Part shown: in pieces, positions 1 through 7,703 of the stretch
Layout: every line of letters begins with the position of its first letter
Numbering within the stretch: position 1 is the stretch's first letter
Source: Sphingomonas leidyi
Lineage (GTDB): Bacteria; Pseudomonadota; Alphaproteobacteria; Sphingomonadales; Sphingomonadaceae
Length of the DNA: 64,000 bases
Direction: 5' to 3'
Assembly (NCBI RefSeq): GCF_011761945.1
Contig: NZ_JAASQV010000002.1
Coordinates: 992,001-1,056,000, forward strand
Notes under the pieces: generated by a model
Database searches by the model: none
The model's input: the letters and a program-made list of their open reading frames with translations, nothing else
Told to the model about the DNA's origin: nothing
Program-made: the position numbers and the translations under genes

Positions 1-351
1 GCCCTGAATGACAGGAATGGGTGCGCATTGCCGACCGGCCACTCGCACCGATACGTGCCCGGCGCCCGGACAAGTAACCACCGGCGGCTCATTGGATACG
101 CGGGCAGGCGGGAGCCGGAGCGATAGCTGGCCTAGTTGGGCCCAAAGTCTAACTATCTCGCCAATTCCCACCATTTCGGTAGGTTTTTAGCTGCAAGCAA
201 AACAAAGGTGGGTTGCGCGTTTCTGCAGTGATTCCCGAAAGGGATGATGATTCCGTTCTGCGAGGTTCCTGATGGGATTCGCAGTCGAGAAGTTGTGCTG
301 AAATCATATTGGTCAACCCGCCTGATGTCCATTCAGGGGGATAGCATAGTC
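1..351. other. Upstream region without a supported gene
   Basis: I see no convincing gene in this stretch. A 60-codon open frame on the plus strand (8-190) has no ribosome binding site and an atypical composition, so it is not called. A short CCC-GAAA-GGG hairpin lies near 234-243. The promoter of the following receptor gene probably lies here, but I could not define it. Confidence 0.5.
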
Positions 352-2817
352 ATGCGACATGAAGACTGCGCGAATCAGGATAATATGCCTGGAAGGCGCG
401 CAAGCGCCTGCCGTTTATTCGGAGGAGTGACGGTTGCGGCACTCACCGCGCCGTTGGCGCTGATCAGTCCGGCACAGGCACAGTCCGGTGCCGCCGCGGA
501 CGAGCAGGACGCCATCGTCGTCGTGGGCTCGCGCAGTGGCAACAAGGCGCTCGAGAGCTCGGCTCCAGTCCAGCTCGTCAGCGGCGAAGACCTGCAGGCC
601 ACCGGTGCCCGCACCTTGTCCGAAGCGCTCCAGCGCCTCGTACCGTCCTTCAATTTCCCGACCTCGGTGCCGTCGTCGAACGCGGCGAGTTTCGTCAAGG
701 GCGTGTCCCTGCGCGGGCTGGCGGCGGATGAGACGCTGGTGCTGATCAACGGCAAACGCCGCCACGCGACTGCCCAGCTCAATGCCGGCAGTGGTGTCGC
801 CAAGGGCGCGCAGACCGTCGACCTCAACAGCATTCCCCTGAGCGCGATCGAGCGCGTGGAGGTGCTGCTCGACGGGGCATCCGCGCAATATGGCTCGGAC
901 GCCATCGCAGGCGTGGTCAACATCGTGCTCAAGAAGCAGGCCGGGCACGGCAATCTCGCGGTTCAGTACGGCGTCAACGACAAGGGCGATGGCGAGACCA
1001 AAAGCATCGAAGGTTCGATCGGCGCCAAGCTGCCGGGCGACGGCTCGGTCACGCTGGCCTTCGACGTGTGGGACATCGGGCGCACCCGCCTTTCCGGGCG
1101 CGACAACCGCACCATGTATTTCGCCGGCGATCCGCGCGAGGCAAACTATCCCAACCGCAACTGGTTCTATGGCAGCGGCGCCACCAAGCGCGAAAACCTG
1201 CTGCTCAATGCCGAGAGCACGGTCGGTGGAGTGACGCTCTATCTCAGCGGCAGCTATGGCTGGCGGAAGGACGAGGGCTTCGGCAATCTGCGGCAGCCCA
1301 GTGCCGACCAGACGGTGCGCGCATTGTTCCCTGACGGCTTCCAGCCCTTCCTGCGTGTCCATTCGCGTGACGCCTCGATCGGCGGCGGCGCGCGCTGGTC
1401 GGGCAAGGCGGGCGATTTCGACCTGGGGGCCAATTATGGCCGCAACCGGGTGGAGAGCCTGGTCTACAACACCAACAATGCCAGCCTGGGCACTGCCAGC
1501 CCGACCTCGTTCGATACCGGCGACCTGCTCAACGAACAGGCCAATGTCACCTTCGACTGGAAGCGCCCCTTCGAGACCGGTTTCCTGCGCGCGCCGCTCA
1601 ACGTCGCGGCGGGCCTGGCCTATCGCCACGAGGCTTACCAGGTGTTCGAGGGCGACCATGGCTCCTGGGCCAATGGCGGCGTGCCGATCCTCGACGGTCC
1701 CAATGCCGGCAAGGTGGCGACCCCGGCTTCGCAGGGCTTTGGCGGCTTCTCGCCCGATGACGCGGGGCGCAGCACGCGCGACGTCGTCGGCGGCTATCTC
1801 GAGCTCGAGACCGAACTCGCCAAGGGCCTGCGGGTAACCGCGTCCGGACGCGTCGAGCATTATTCCGACTTCGGCACGACCGCGAACGCCCGCCTGGCGC
1901 TGCGCTATGAAGTAACGCCGAAGCTCGCCTGGCGCGGTAGCGCCGGCACCGGCTACCGCGCGCCGTCGCTTGGCCAGTCCGCCTATTCGCGCACGATTCC
2001 GAACATCACCAACGGCGTGCTCGCGACGAACAAGCTCGCCCGCGTGGACAGTGCGGTCGCCCGTGCGCTCGGCGCGACGCCGCTCAAGCCGGAAAGGGCG
2101 ACCAACCTGTCGACCGGCCTCGTCTGGACGCCGAGCAGCGACCTGTCGGTGACGGTCGATTTCTACCAGACGACGATCGACGACCGCATCGCCTTGTCCG
2201 AGACGCTGACCGGCACGCTGGTCCGCCAGGTGCTCACCAGCGCCGGCTTTCCGACCTATTCGGGCGCGCAATATTTCACCAACGCCGTCGATACCCGCAC
2301 GCGCGGCATCGACGCGACCGCGCGCTATCGCTGGCGCCTCGGCCAGGACCAGAAGCTCGACCTGAGCGCCGGCTTCAATCTGAGCGATACCAGGATCACG
2401 CACATCAAGGCGACCCCGGCGGTGCTGGCGGGCAGCGGCCTGACGCTGATCGGGCACGAGGCGCGCGGGCTGATCGAGGAATGGAACCCCGACACCTTCG
2501 TGCGCCTGGCGGCCGACTACACCAATGGCGGGTTCGACGCGCATCTCTCCGGCACCCGCTACGGCACCTATTGGGCGCGCAATGCGGTGGTCGCCTATGA
2601 CCAGCGCTTCGGGCCGCAGGAGGTCGTCAATCTCTCCGCGGGCTACCGGCTGTTCGCCAATGCGCGCGTCTCGGCCGGCATCAACAACCTGCTCGATAGC
2701 CATCCCGACCAGGTCCTGCCCGCCGCCCGCAATCCCGTGGTCGCCCTCTATTCGGGCCTGTCGCCCGAAGGCGGTGCCGGCCGCACCTATTTCGCTCGCC
2801 TGGACCTGTCCTTCTAA
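352..2817 (+). CDS. TonB-dependent receptor
   Basis: Outer-membrane receptor that imports a ligand using TonB energy. The frame opens at 244, but the ATG at 352 is preferred: a GGGGG stretch lies about 11 bases upstream and the protein (821 residues) then starts shortly before a signal peptide ending near APLALISPAQAQS. A TonB-box-like stretch (DAIVVVGSRSG) is followed by a plug domain (LSEALQRLVPSFNF, VLINGKRRHATAQLN, YGSDAIAGVVNIVLK) and a beta barrel ending in the aromatic strand YFARLDLSF. It has no secretin/STN domain, unlike the receptors at 7704 and 25655. It heads a compact run with an NTF2-like protein, an M19 dipeptidase and an FAD oxidoreductase, so a peptide or amino-acid-like ligand is a reasonable inference. 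The ligand itself is unknown. Confidence 0.93.
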   Translation: MRHEDCANQDNMPGRRASACRLFGGVTVAALTAPLALISPAQAQSGAAADEQDAIVVVGSRSGNKALESSAPVQLVSGEDLQATGARTLSEALQRLVPSFNFPTSVPSSNAASFVKGVSLRGLAADETLVLINGKRRHATAQLNAGSGVAKGAQTVDLNSIPLSAIERVEVLLDGASAQYGSDAIAGVVNIVLKKQAGHGNLAVQYGVNDKGDGETKSIEGSIGAKLPGDGSVTLAFDVWDIGRTRLSGRDNRTMYFAGDPREANYPNRNWFYGSGATKRENLLLNAESTVGGVTLYLSGSYGWRKDEGFGNLRQPSADQTVRALFPDGFQPFLRVHSRDASIGGGARWSGKAGDFDLGANYGRNRVESLVYNTNNASLGTASPTSFDTGDLLNEQANVTFDWKRPFETGFLRAPLNVAAGLAYRHEAYQVFEGDHGSWANGGVPILDGPNAGKVATPASQGFGGFSPDDAGRSTRDVVGGYLELETELAKGLRVTASGRVEHYSDFGTTANARLALRYEVTPKLAWRGSAGTGYRAPSLGQSAYSRTIPNITNGVLATNKLARVDSAVARALGATPLKPERATNLSTGLVWTPSSDLSVTVDFYQTTIDDRIALSETLTGTLVRQVLTSAGFPTYSGAQYFTNAVDTRTRGIDATARYRWRLGQDQKLDLSAGFNLSDTRITHIKATPAVLAGSGLTLIGHEARGLIEEWNPDTFVRLAADYTNGGFDAHLSGTRYGTYWARNAVVAYDQRFGPQEVVNLSAGYRLFANARVSAGINNLLDSHPDQVLPAARNPVVALYSGLSPEGGAGRTYFARLDLSF

Positions 2818-2830
2818 GGAGCCCCTTCCC

Positions 2831-3325
2831 ATGAAATCCAGATATCTCAGTGCATTACTGATCGCCGCGGCCGGCCTTTCCGGCGCCGCCAGCCTGTCCT
2901 CCATTCCCGTCCTCGCGCAGGAGCATGTAGCGGTCGAGGAACATGGCCCCGCCGGGACACGCGCGGCAGTGATCGCGGCTATCGACGCCTATCGCGTCGC
3001 TGTCGTGAAGGGCGACCGGGCAGGGCTGGACGCCGCGTTTCACCCCGACCTTTCCTACGGCCATACCGATGGCGAGGTGCTTTCCAAGGCTGCGCAGATC
3101 GACCGGACCCTGGCGCCAGGCAAGCGCTTCACCGCGGTGGACATCGCCGATGCCCGGGTCCGCAGCTACGGCGATGTCGCCTATGTCACCGCCGGCTGGA
3201 CGTTCCACCTGAGCAAGGACGACGGCACCACCAGCACCGCGCGCCTCTCGGGCCTCGACGTGTGGACCAAGGGTCGGCGCGGCTGGCAGCTCATCGCCCG
3301 CCAGCTGACTCGCCCCGCGCAATAA
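2831..3325 (+). CDS. Secreted NTF2-like (DUF4440/SnoaL-type) protein
   Basis: A 164-residue protein starting 13 bases after the receptor stop. The signal peptide is visible (MKSRYLSALLIAAAGLSGAAS, cleavage likely after VLAQ). The remainder has the NTF2-like fold pattern: an N-terminal helix (AVIAAIDAYRVAVVKGDRAG), the LDAAFHPDLSYGHTDG segment, then strands with VRSYGDVAYVTAGWTFHL and a terminal WQLIARQLTR strand, as in DUF4440 proteins. Such proteins can be small enzymes or ligand-binding domains. No catalytic residues can be assigned here. Its place between a receptor and a dipeptidase suggests a periplasmic role in handling the same substrate (inference). Confidence 0.8.
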   Translation: MKSRYLSALLIAAAGLSGAASLSSIPVLAQEHVAVEEHGPAGTRAAVIAAIDAYRVAVVKGDRAGLDAAFHPDLSYGHTDGEVLSKAAQIDRTLAPGKRFTAVDIADARVRSYGDVAYVTAGWTFHLSKDDGTTSTARLSGLDVWTKGRRGWQLIARQLTRPAQ

Positions 3326-3350
3326 TCCCTCTTTCCAAGCGAGACATTCC

Positions 3351-4646
3351 ATGGCCCGATTTGCCCTTCGTTCGAAGCTGCTCCTGCTGCTGGCAGGAAC
3401 GGCGCTGCCCCTTGCCGGCGCGCATGCCCAGAGCTTCACGCCGGAACAGCTCCAGGCGGCGACCGCCCTCCAGGAGCGGCTGCCCAATCTCGACAACCAT
3501 CTCGACATTCCCTTCGACTTCGGCACCGGGGAGCATGATCCGGGCAAGGACGGCCCCGACCAGTTCGACTTCGTCAAGGCGAAGCGCGGCCGGCTGAAGG
3601 GCGTGGTGCTGGCGATCTTCGTGCCTCAGAACGCCCGGACGCCCGCCGGCTATGCCGAAGCAGCGGCCAAGGGGCAGCAGAAGCTGTCCGCCATCCAGGG
3701 CGTGGTCGCGCGCTATCCCGAACAGGCCGCGATTGCCCATTCGCCCGAGGCGCTGCGCGCGATCGAGGGCTCGGGCCGGGTTGCGATCATCCTGTCGGTC
3801 CTCAACGGCAATCTGATCGGCAAGGATCTGCGCCAGCTCGACGCCTGGCACGACAAGGGCGTGTCGATCTTCGGTTTCACCCATGCCGGCGACAACGACC
3901 TGGCGGATTCCGCCCGGCCCAATCTGCTGCGCGGCGACAAGCCGAGCGAACATGGCGGGCTCTCGCCGCTCGGGCGGCAGGCCGTCGCTCGGCTCAACGA
4001 TCTCGGCGTGGTCATCGACGTGTCGCAGATCACGGGGCAGGCGGTGCGGCAGGTGCTGGAGCTGAGTCGCGCGCCGGTGATCGCCTCGCATTCGAACGCG
4101 CGCGCGGTGATCGATCATCCGCGCAACCTCGACGACGCTACGTTGCAGGCGATCGCGGCCAGGGGCGGCGTGGTCGCGATCAACGCCTATAGCTCCTGGG
4201 TGAAGGCCTTTCCGCCCGAAGCGCTTGCCAAGCTCAATGCGATCCGCCGCCGCTACGGCATTCCCGAGGACAAGACGCCTGCGGGCATCCAGCCGCTGTC
4301 GGACAAGGGCGTGAAGGTGCTCCCGCCCGAGGTCTTTGCGAAGTACAGCGCGGAATTCCATGAGATCACCGGCAGCCCGGACTATCGCGCGACGCTGAAG
4401 GATTATGCCGACCAGATCGACTATGTCGTGAAGAAGATCGGCATCGAGCATGTCGGCATCTCGTCCGACTTCAACCATGGTGGCGGCGTCATCGGCTGGA
4501 ACGATGTCGGCGAGTCCGTCAACATCACCGCCGAGCTGCAGCGTCGCGGCTATGGCGAGGCGGATATCGCGAAGCTGTGGGGCGGCAACTTCCTGCGTGT
4601 CTGGGGCCAGGTGCAGGCGCTCGCCAAGCCGAAGGCCGGCAAGTGA
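3351..4646 (+). CDS. Membrane dipeptidase, peptidase family M19
   Basis: A 431-residue zinc-dependent dipeptidase of the renal-dipeptidase family, with a signal peptide (LLLLAGTALPLAGAHAQS). Family features visible are the N-terminal metal-binding stretch (LPNLDNHLDIPFDF), the GVSIFGFTHAGDNDLADS segment, VVIDVSQITG, the ASHSNARAV motif and the late GISSDFNHGGGV segment. M19 enzymes cleave dipeptides and tolerate D-residues at the C-terminal position; some bacterial members act on N-acyl-D-amino acids. The stop overlaps the GTG start of the next gene by 4 bases, so the two are probably translationally coupled. The neighbouring D-amino-acid-oxidase-like gene supports a route for peptides with D-residues. 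Confidence 0.88.
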   Translation: MARFALRSKLLLLLAGTALPLAGAHAQSFTPEQLQAATALQERLPNLDNHLDIPFDFGTGEHDPGKDGPDQFDFVKAKRGRLKGVVLAIFVPQNARTPAGYAEAAAKGQQKLSAIQGVVARYPEQAAIAHSPEALRAIEGSGRVAIILSVLNGNLIGKDLRQLDAWHDKGVSIFGFTHAGDNDLADSARPNLLRGDKPSEHGGLSPLGRQAVARLNDLGVVIDVSQITGQAVRQVLELSRAPVIASHSNARAVIDHPRNLDDATLQAIAARGGVVAINAYSSWVKAFPPEALAKLNAIRRRYGIPEDKTPAGIQPLSDKGVKVLPPEVFAKYSAEFHEITGSPDYRATLKDYADQIDYVVKKIGIEHVGISSDFNHGGGVIGWNDVGESVNITAELQRRGYGEADIAKLWGGNFLRVWGQVQALAKPKAGK

Positions 4647-5821
4647 GGATCGACCGCCGCGCGACATTGGGGCTGCTCTCCGCCGTTCCGCTGTTCCCCG
4701 GGGCAGCGCGTGCCCGTCCCGTTGCACCGGGGAGCCGTTCGGCGATCGTGATCGGTGCGGGGATCGTCGGCGCCGCAATCGCCTACGAACTCGCAAAGCG
4801 CGGCGTGACGGTCACCCTCCTCGAGAAGTCCAAGCCTGCGGCGGGGGCGACGGGCGATTCCTTCGCCTATCTCAACGCCTCGACCAAGACCGGCTCGCGG
4901 CCCTATTTCCAGCTGAACTGGCTGGGCATGGCCGGCTGGCGGATCTGGCAGCGGGAGCCGGGGGCGGCGCTTCCCCTGCAATGGGGTGGTGCCACCTATT
5001 GGCGCGATAGCGAAGCCGAGTCCGCGAAGCTGGGCGAGAGCCTGCGGATCGCGCAGCAATGGGGCTATGCCGGGCGTCGCCTGGACGCGCCCGGGCTCCA
5101 GGCGCTGTTGCCGGGGCTCGCCATCGGCCCGGTCTCGGTGGCGGCCTTCTTCCCTGAAGAGGGCGCGGTGGACCCGGCCGGTGCGGTGGCCGCGCTGCTC
5201 GAGCGGGCGGGCAGGCTCGGGGCGAAGCTGCGGGCGCCAGTGGCGGTGCATTCGCTCATCGTCCGGGAAGGGAAGGTCGTTGGCGTACGAACGGCGGACG
5301 GCGCGATCGAGGCGGATACCGTGGTGTTGGCGGCCGGCCTGGGCAGCGAGGCGCTGGCGGCACAGGCCGGCGTGCAGCTGCCGCTCACCGCTTCGCCCGG
5401 CGTCCTCCTCCACACAAGGCCGCAAAGGCCGGCGCTCGATCGAGTCGTCTTCGGGCCGCGCAGCACCTTCAAGCAGATGGCCGACGGGCGCTTCGTAGCC
5501 AGCATCAGCGGGCATGAAGGCGGGGCACCGGCGGGTGCCGGAGTGGAGGCCTTCGGGAAGGCCATCCAGGACGCCGCCGCCTGCTATCTTCCCGCTTTGG
5601 GGAAGGCCGAGATCGAACGGGTCAGCATTGGCCAGCGCGTGGTCCCCAGGGATTCCTTGCCGGTCGTCGGCTTCGCGCCGCGCCTGGGCGGCCTCTATGT
5701 CGCGGTCACCCATAGCGGCGTCACGCTGGCGCCCGCGCTGGGCCGGCTGGCCGCGCTGGAGATACTGGACGGCGTAGTCGCCGATCCGCTTGCCAATTTC
5801 CGGCTCGGCCGCTTCGCCTAG
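4643..5821 (+). CDS. FAD-dependent oxidoreductase, DadA/glycine-oxidase-like
   Basis: A 392-residue flavoprotein of the DAO family. The GTG at 4643 overlaps the dipeptidase stop and is preferred over the earlier frame opening at 4577, because it puts a twin-arginine-like leader (DRRATLGLLSAVPLFPGAARA) at the N-terminus. The dinucleotide-binding motif AIVIGAGIVGAAIAYELAKRG follows (about residues 34-53), with an acidic end (VTLLEKSKPAAGATGDSF). The C-terminal GLYVAVTHSGVTLAPALGRL segment is the typical second FAD contact. The family oxidises D-amino acids, glycine or sarcosine-type secondary amines. Export to the periplasm by Tat is inferred. With the M19 peptidase it could release and oxidise D-amino acids; the true substrate is not determinable. 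Confidence 0.85.
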   Translation: MRIDRRATLGLLSAVPLFPGAARARPVAPGSRSAIVIGAGIVGAAIAYELAKRGVTVTLLEKSKPAAGATGDSFAYLNASTKTGSRPYFQLNWLGMAGWRIWQREPGAALPLQWGGATYWRDSEAESAKLGESLRIAQQWGYAGRRLDAPGLQALLPGLAIGPVSVAAFFPEEGAVDPAGAVAALLERAGRLGAKLRAPVAVHSLIVREGKVVGVRTADGAIEADTVVLAAGLGSEALAAQAGVQLPLTASPGVLLHTRPQRPALDRVVFGPRSTFKQMADGRFVASISGHEGGAPAGAGVEAFGKAIQDAAACYLPALGKAEIERVSIGQRVVPRDSLPVVGFAPRLGGLYVAVTHSGVTLAPALGRLAALEILDGVVADPLANFRLGRFA

Positions 5822-5954
5822 CGGCATCGCCCGAATTGCCTATCCATTGCAGTAATTGAGTCCATGTCGCGGGAGCTGCCGGGCCCAAGAGCCGGTTCTG
5901 CGCACCTTGCCGTGCCGAACGGTCCGGCTTCGACTTCATTTTCATCGATCCGGG

Positions 5955-5982
5955 GGGTCGGAAATTACGCGCCCAAGCATCT
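5955..5982 (+). promoter_or_regulatory. Candidate ECF sigma promoter motif, copy 1
   Basis: GGGTCGGAAA-N6-GCCCAAGCATCT, followed by TATA. The same motif with identical spacing occurs at 7624-7651 in front of the receptor of this cassette. GGAAA resembles the -35 of FecI-type promoters. It lies 38 bases before the GTG of the ECF sigma gene, which suggests autoregulation. Confidence 0.7.
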
Positions 5983-6019
5983 ATAGTCTTAGGAAGATAA
6001 AAAAGGGGGGCTGCGGATC

Positions 6020-6604
6020 GTGAGGCAGGATCGCGCCGAACTGGTAGCCTGGGTTGCGGGGAATGTCGTTCCGCACGAAAGCGCCGTGCGCGACAAGCTG
6101 CGCTCGGTCGGCGTCCCCGAATACGAGATCGACGATATCATGCAGGACGCATATTTGAGAATCTCGCACCTCGATAGCGTGGCGCATATTCGCAATGGGC
6201 GTGGCTATCTGTTCACCGTGGCGCGCTCGGCGATGCTGCTGCGCGTGCGGCGCGAGCGGATCGTACGGATCGACAGCCTCTCCGATTATGATGAGCTGAC
6301 GCTCGCCGACGACGATCCCGGACCCGAGCGCCATGCGGCGGCAAGGATCGATCTCGAGCGGGTCCATCGGATGATCGCGTCCCTTCCCTCGCCCTGCCGG
6401 GAAATTTTCGAGATGCGGCGGATCGAAGGCGTGCCGCAGCGAGAGATTGCCGCTCGGATGGGCGTTTCGGAGCATATCGTCGAAAAGCTCTCGGCCCGTG
6501 GATTGCGATTGATCCTGAAGGCCATCGCGGGCGGCAATCGTGAAGCCGCCAGCCCGGCAAAACAGCGTATCGAAAGGAAACTGCGTGACGTCGGCTTCGA
6601 ATGA
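6020..6604 (+). CDS. ECF RNA polymerase sigma factor, FecI-like
   Basis: A 194-residue sigma-70 family factor of the extracytoplasmic type. Region 2 is seen as YEIDDIMQDAYLRISHLD followed by GYLFTVARSAMLLRVRRER, and region 4 as SLPSPCREIFEMRRIEGVPQ with the HTH REIAARMGVSEHIVEKLSAR. The GTG start follows an AAGGGGGG stretch about 9 bases upstream. It overlaps the anti-sigma gene by 20 bases. In this arrangement the sigma factor is held by the FecR protein and released when the TonB receptor is occupied. A motif shared with the receptor promoter lies directly upstream. Confidence 0.92.
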   Translation: MRQDRAELVAWVAGNVVPHESAVRDKLRSVGVPEYEIDDIMQDAYLRISHLDSVAHIRNGRGYLFTVARSAMLLRVRRERIVRIDSLSDYDELTLADDDPGPERHAAARIDLERVHRMIASLPSPCREIFEMRRIEGVPQREIAARMGVSEHIVEKLSARGLRLILKAIAGGNREAASPAKQRIERKLRDVGFE

Positions 6605-7607
6605 CAGCGAAGCGGCGGATTGGGCCATTCGCCGTGAGAATGGTCCGCTGTCCGAGCCGGAACAACGCGCGTTCGAGACATGGCTCGCAGGCGACGAGCG
6701 GCGTGCCGGTGCGTTGCTGCGCGCGGATGCCGCGCTGGCCTTTCTCGATCGCGGCCGTGCGCTCGCCGGGCTAGGCTTCAACGATGCGCCGCATGTATCG
6801 GGACATGTGCCGGATTCGGAGCCCGAATTCGGAGATGGTATCGAGCGGGCGCATTGGCTGTCGCGCCGAAAGCTGGTTGGCGGCGGGATGGCTGCGCTGG
6901 TCGCGGTCGGGATAGCGGGCTTTCTGGCGCTGCCGCGCACCGAACGGATCGTAACCCAATTGGGCGAGATCAAGCGAACGCCGCTCGCCGATGGATCGGT
7001 TGCGACCGTCAACACGGCCAGCCGTATCACCGTCGCGATGTCGAAGAACATGCGCAATGTTTCGCTGGACGATGGCGAGGCCTGGTTCGAGGTTGCGCAT
7101 GACCGCACGCGGCCGTTCGTGGTCAGGGCCGGCGACGTCAGCATAAGGGCGGTCGGAACGGCCTTCTCGGTGCGCCGAACCGATGGCGGGGTGGACATTC
7201 TGGTAACGGAGGGCGTCGTCGAGGCGTGGCGCGATGACCAATCCACGACGCCCTCGCGTATCGCGCAAGGCGAACGCGCCTTTGTCGCGGATGCGAAGGG
7301 ACGCGACGTCAATATCGCTCAAAACGCCGTAGTAGTGCGAACCGATAGCGAGATCGACCGCACATTGGCATGGCGCAATGGCGACCTGGCCCTCAATGGT
7401 GAGACGCTCGATTACGCGGTCGAGGAGCTCAATCGGTACAATCGGCGTAAAATTATCGTCGGTGACAGGGAATTGGGGCGTTCGCCGATCGTCGGGTATT
7501 TCAAGGTCAATGAGCCCGATAATTTCGCGCATTCCGTAGCGTCATTGTTCAATGCCCGCGCCCAGTTCAGCCAGGAAGGGATCAGAATAGATACAAATGG
7601 GAAATGA
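6585..7607 (+). CDS. FecR-family anti-sigma factor / sigma regulator
   Basis: A 340-residue inner-membrane regulator. The GTG at 6585 (GAAAGGAAA just upstream) is preferred over the earlier frame opening at 6540. The cytoplasmic DUF4880-type head (ADWAIRRENGPLSEPEQRAF, ETWLAGDERRAGAL) is followed by one membrane segment (GGGMAALVAVGIAGFLALP), then the periplasmic FecR domain (VATVNTASRITV, VSLDDGEAWFEVAHD, VRAVGTAFSVRR-like strand) and a C-terminal DUF4974-type segment (LALNGETLDYAVEELNRYNRRK). It should bind the sigma factor at 6020 and contact the STN domain of the receptor at 7704. Confidence 0.92.
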   Translation: MTSASNDSEAADWAIRRENGPLSEPEQRAFETWLAGDERRAGALLRADAALAFLDRGRALAGLGFNDAPHVSGHVPDSEPEFGDGIERAHWLSRRKLVGGGMAALVAVGIAGFLALPRTERIVTQLGEIKRTPLADGSVATVNTASRITVAMSKNMRNVSLDDGEAWFEVAHDRTRPFVVRAGDVSIRAVGTAFSVRRTDGGVDILVTEGVVEAWRDDQSTTPSRIAQGERAFVADAKGRDVNIAQNAVVVRTDSEIDRTLAWRNGDLALNGETLDYAVEELNRYNRRKIIVGDRELGRSPIVGYFKVNEPDNFAHSVASLFNARAQFSQEGIRIDTNGK

Positions 7608-7623
7608 ATATCTTTGGACGGGA

Positions 7624-7651
7624 GGGTCGGAAACTCTTCGCCCAAGCATCT
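7624..7651 (+). promoter_or_regulatory. Candidate ECF sigma promoter motif, copy 2
   Basis: GGGTCGGAAA-N6-GCCCAAGCATCT followed by CTATATAGG. It matches the element at 5955-5982 at all 22 fixed positions with the same 6-base gap. It lies 52 bases before the receptor start, so it is the likely target of the sigma factor at 6020. Confidence 0.72.
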
Positions 7652-7703
7652 CTATATAGGGGGGCGCAATGTACGCCTCCCGATCTTGGGGGAGGGGTAG
7701 CGG

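Noticed and set aside
8-190. A 60-codon frame at the left edge
   Set aside because: No ribosome binding site, no domain and atypical residue use. It may still be a fragment of something outside the window.
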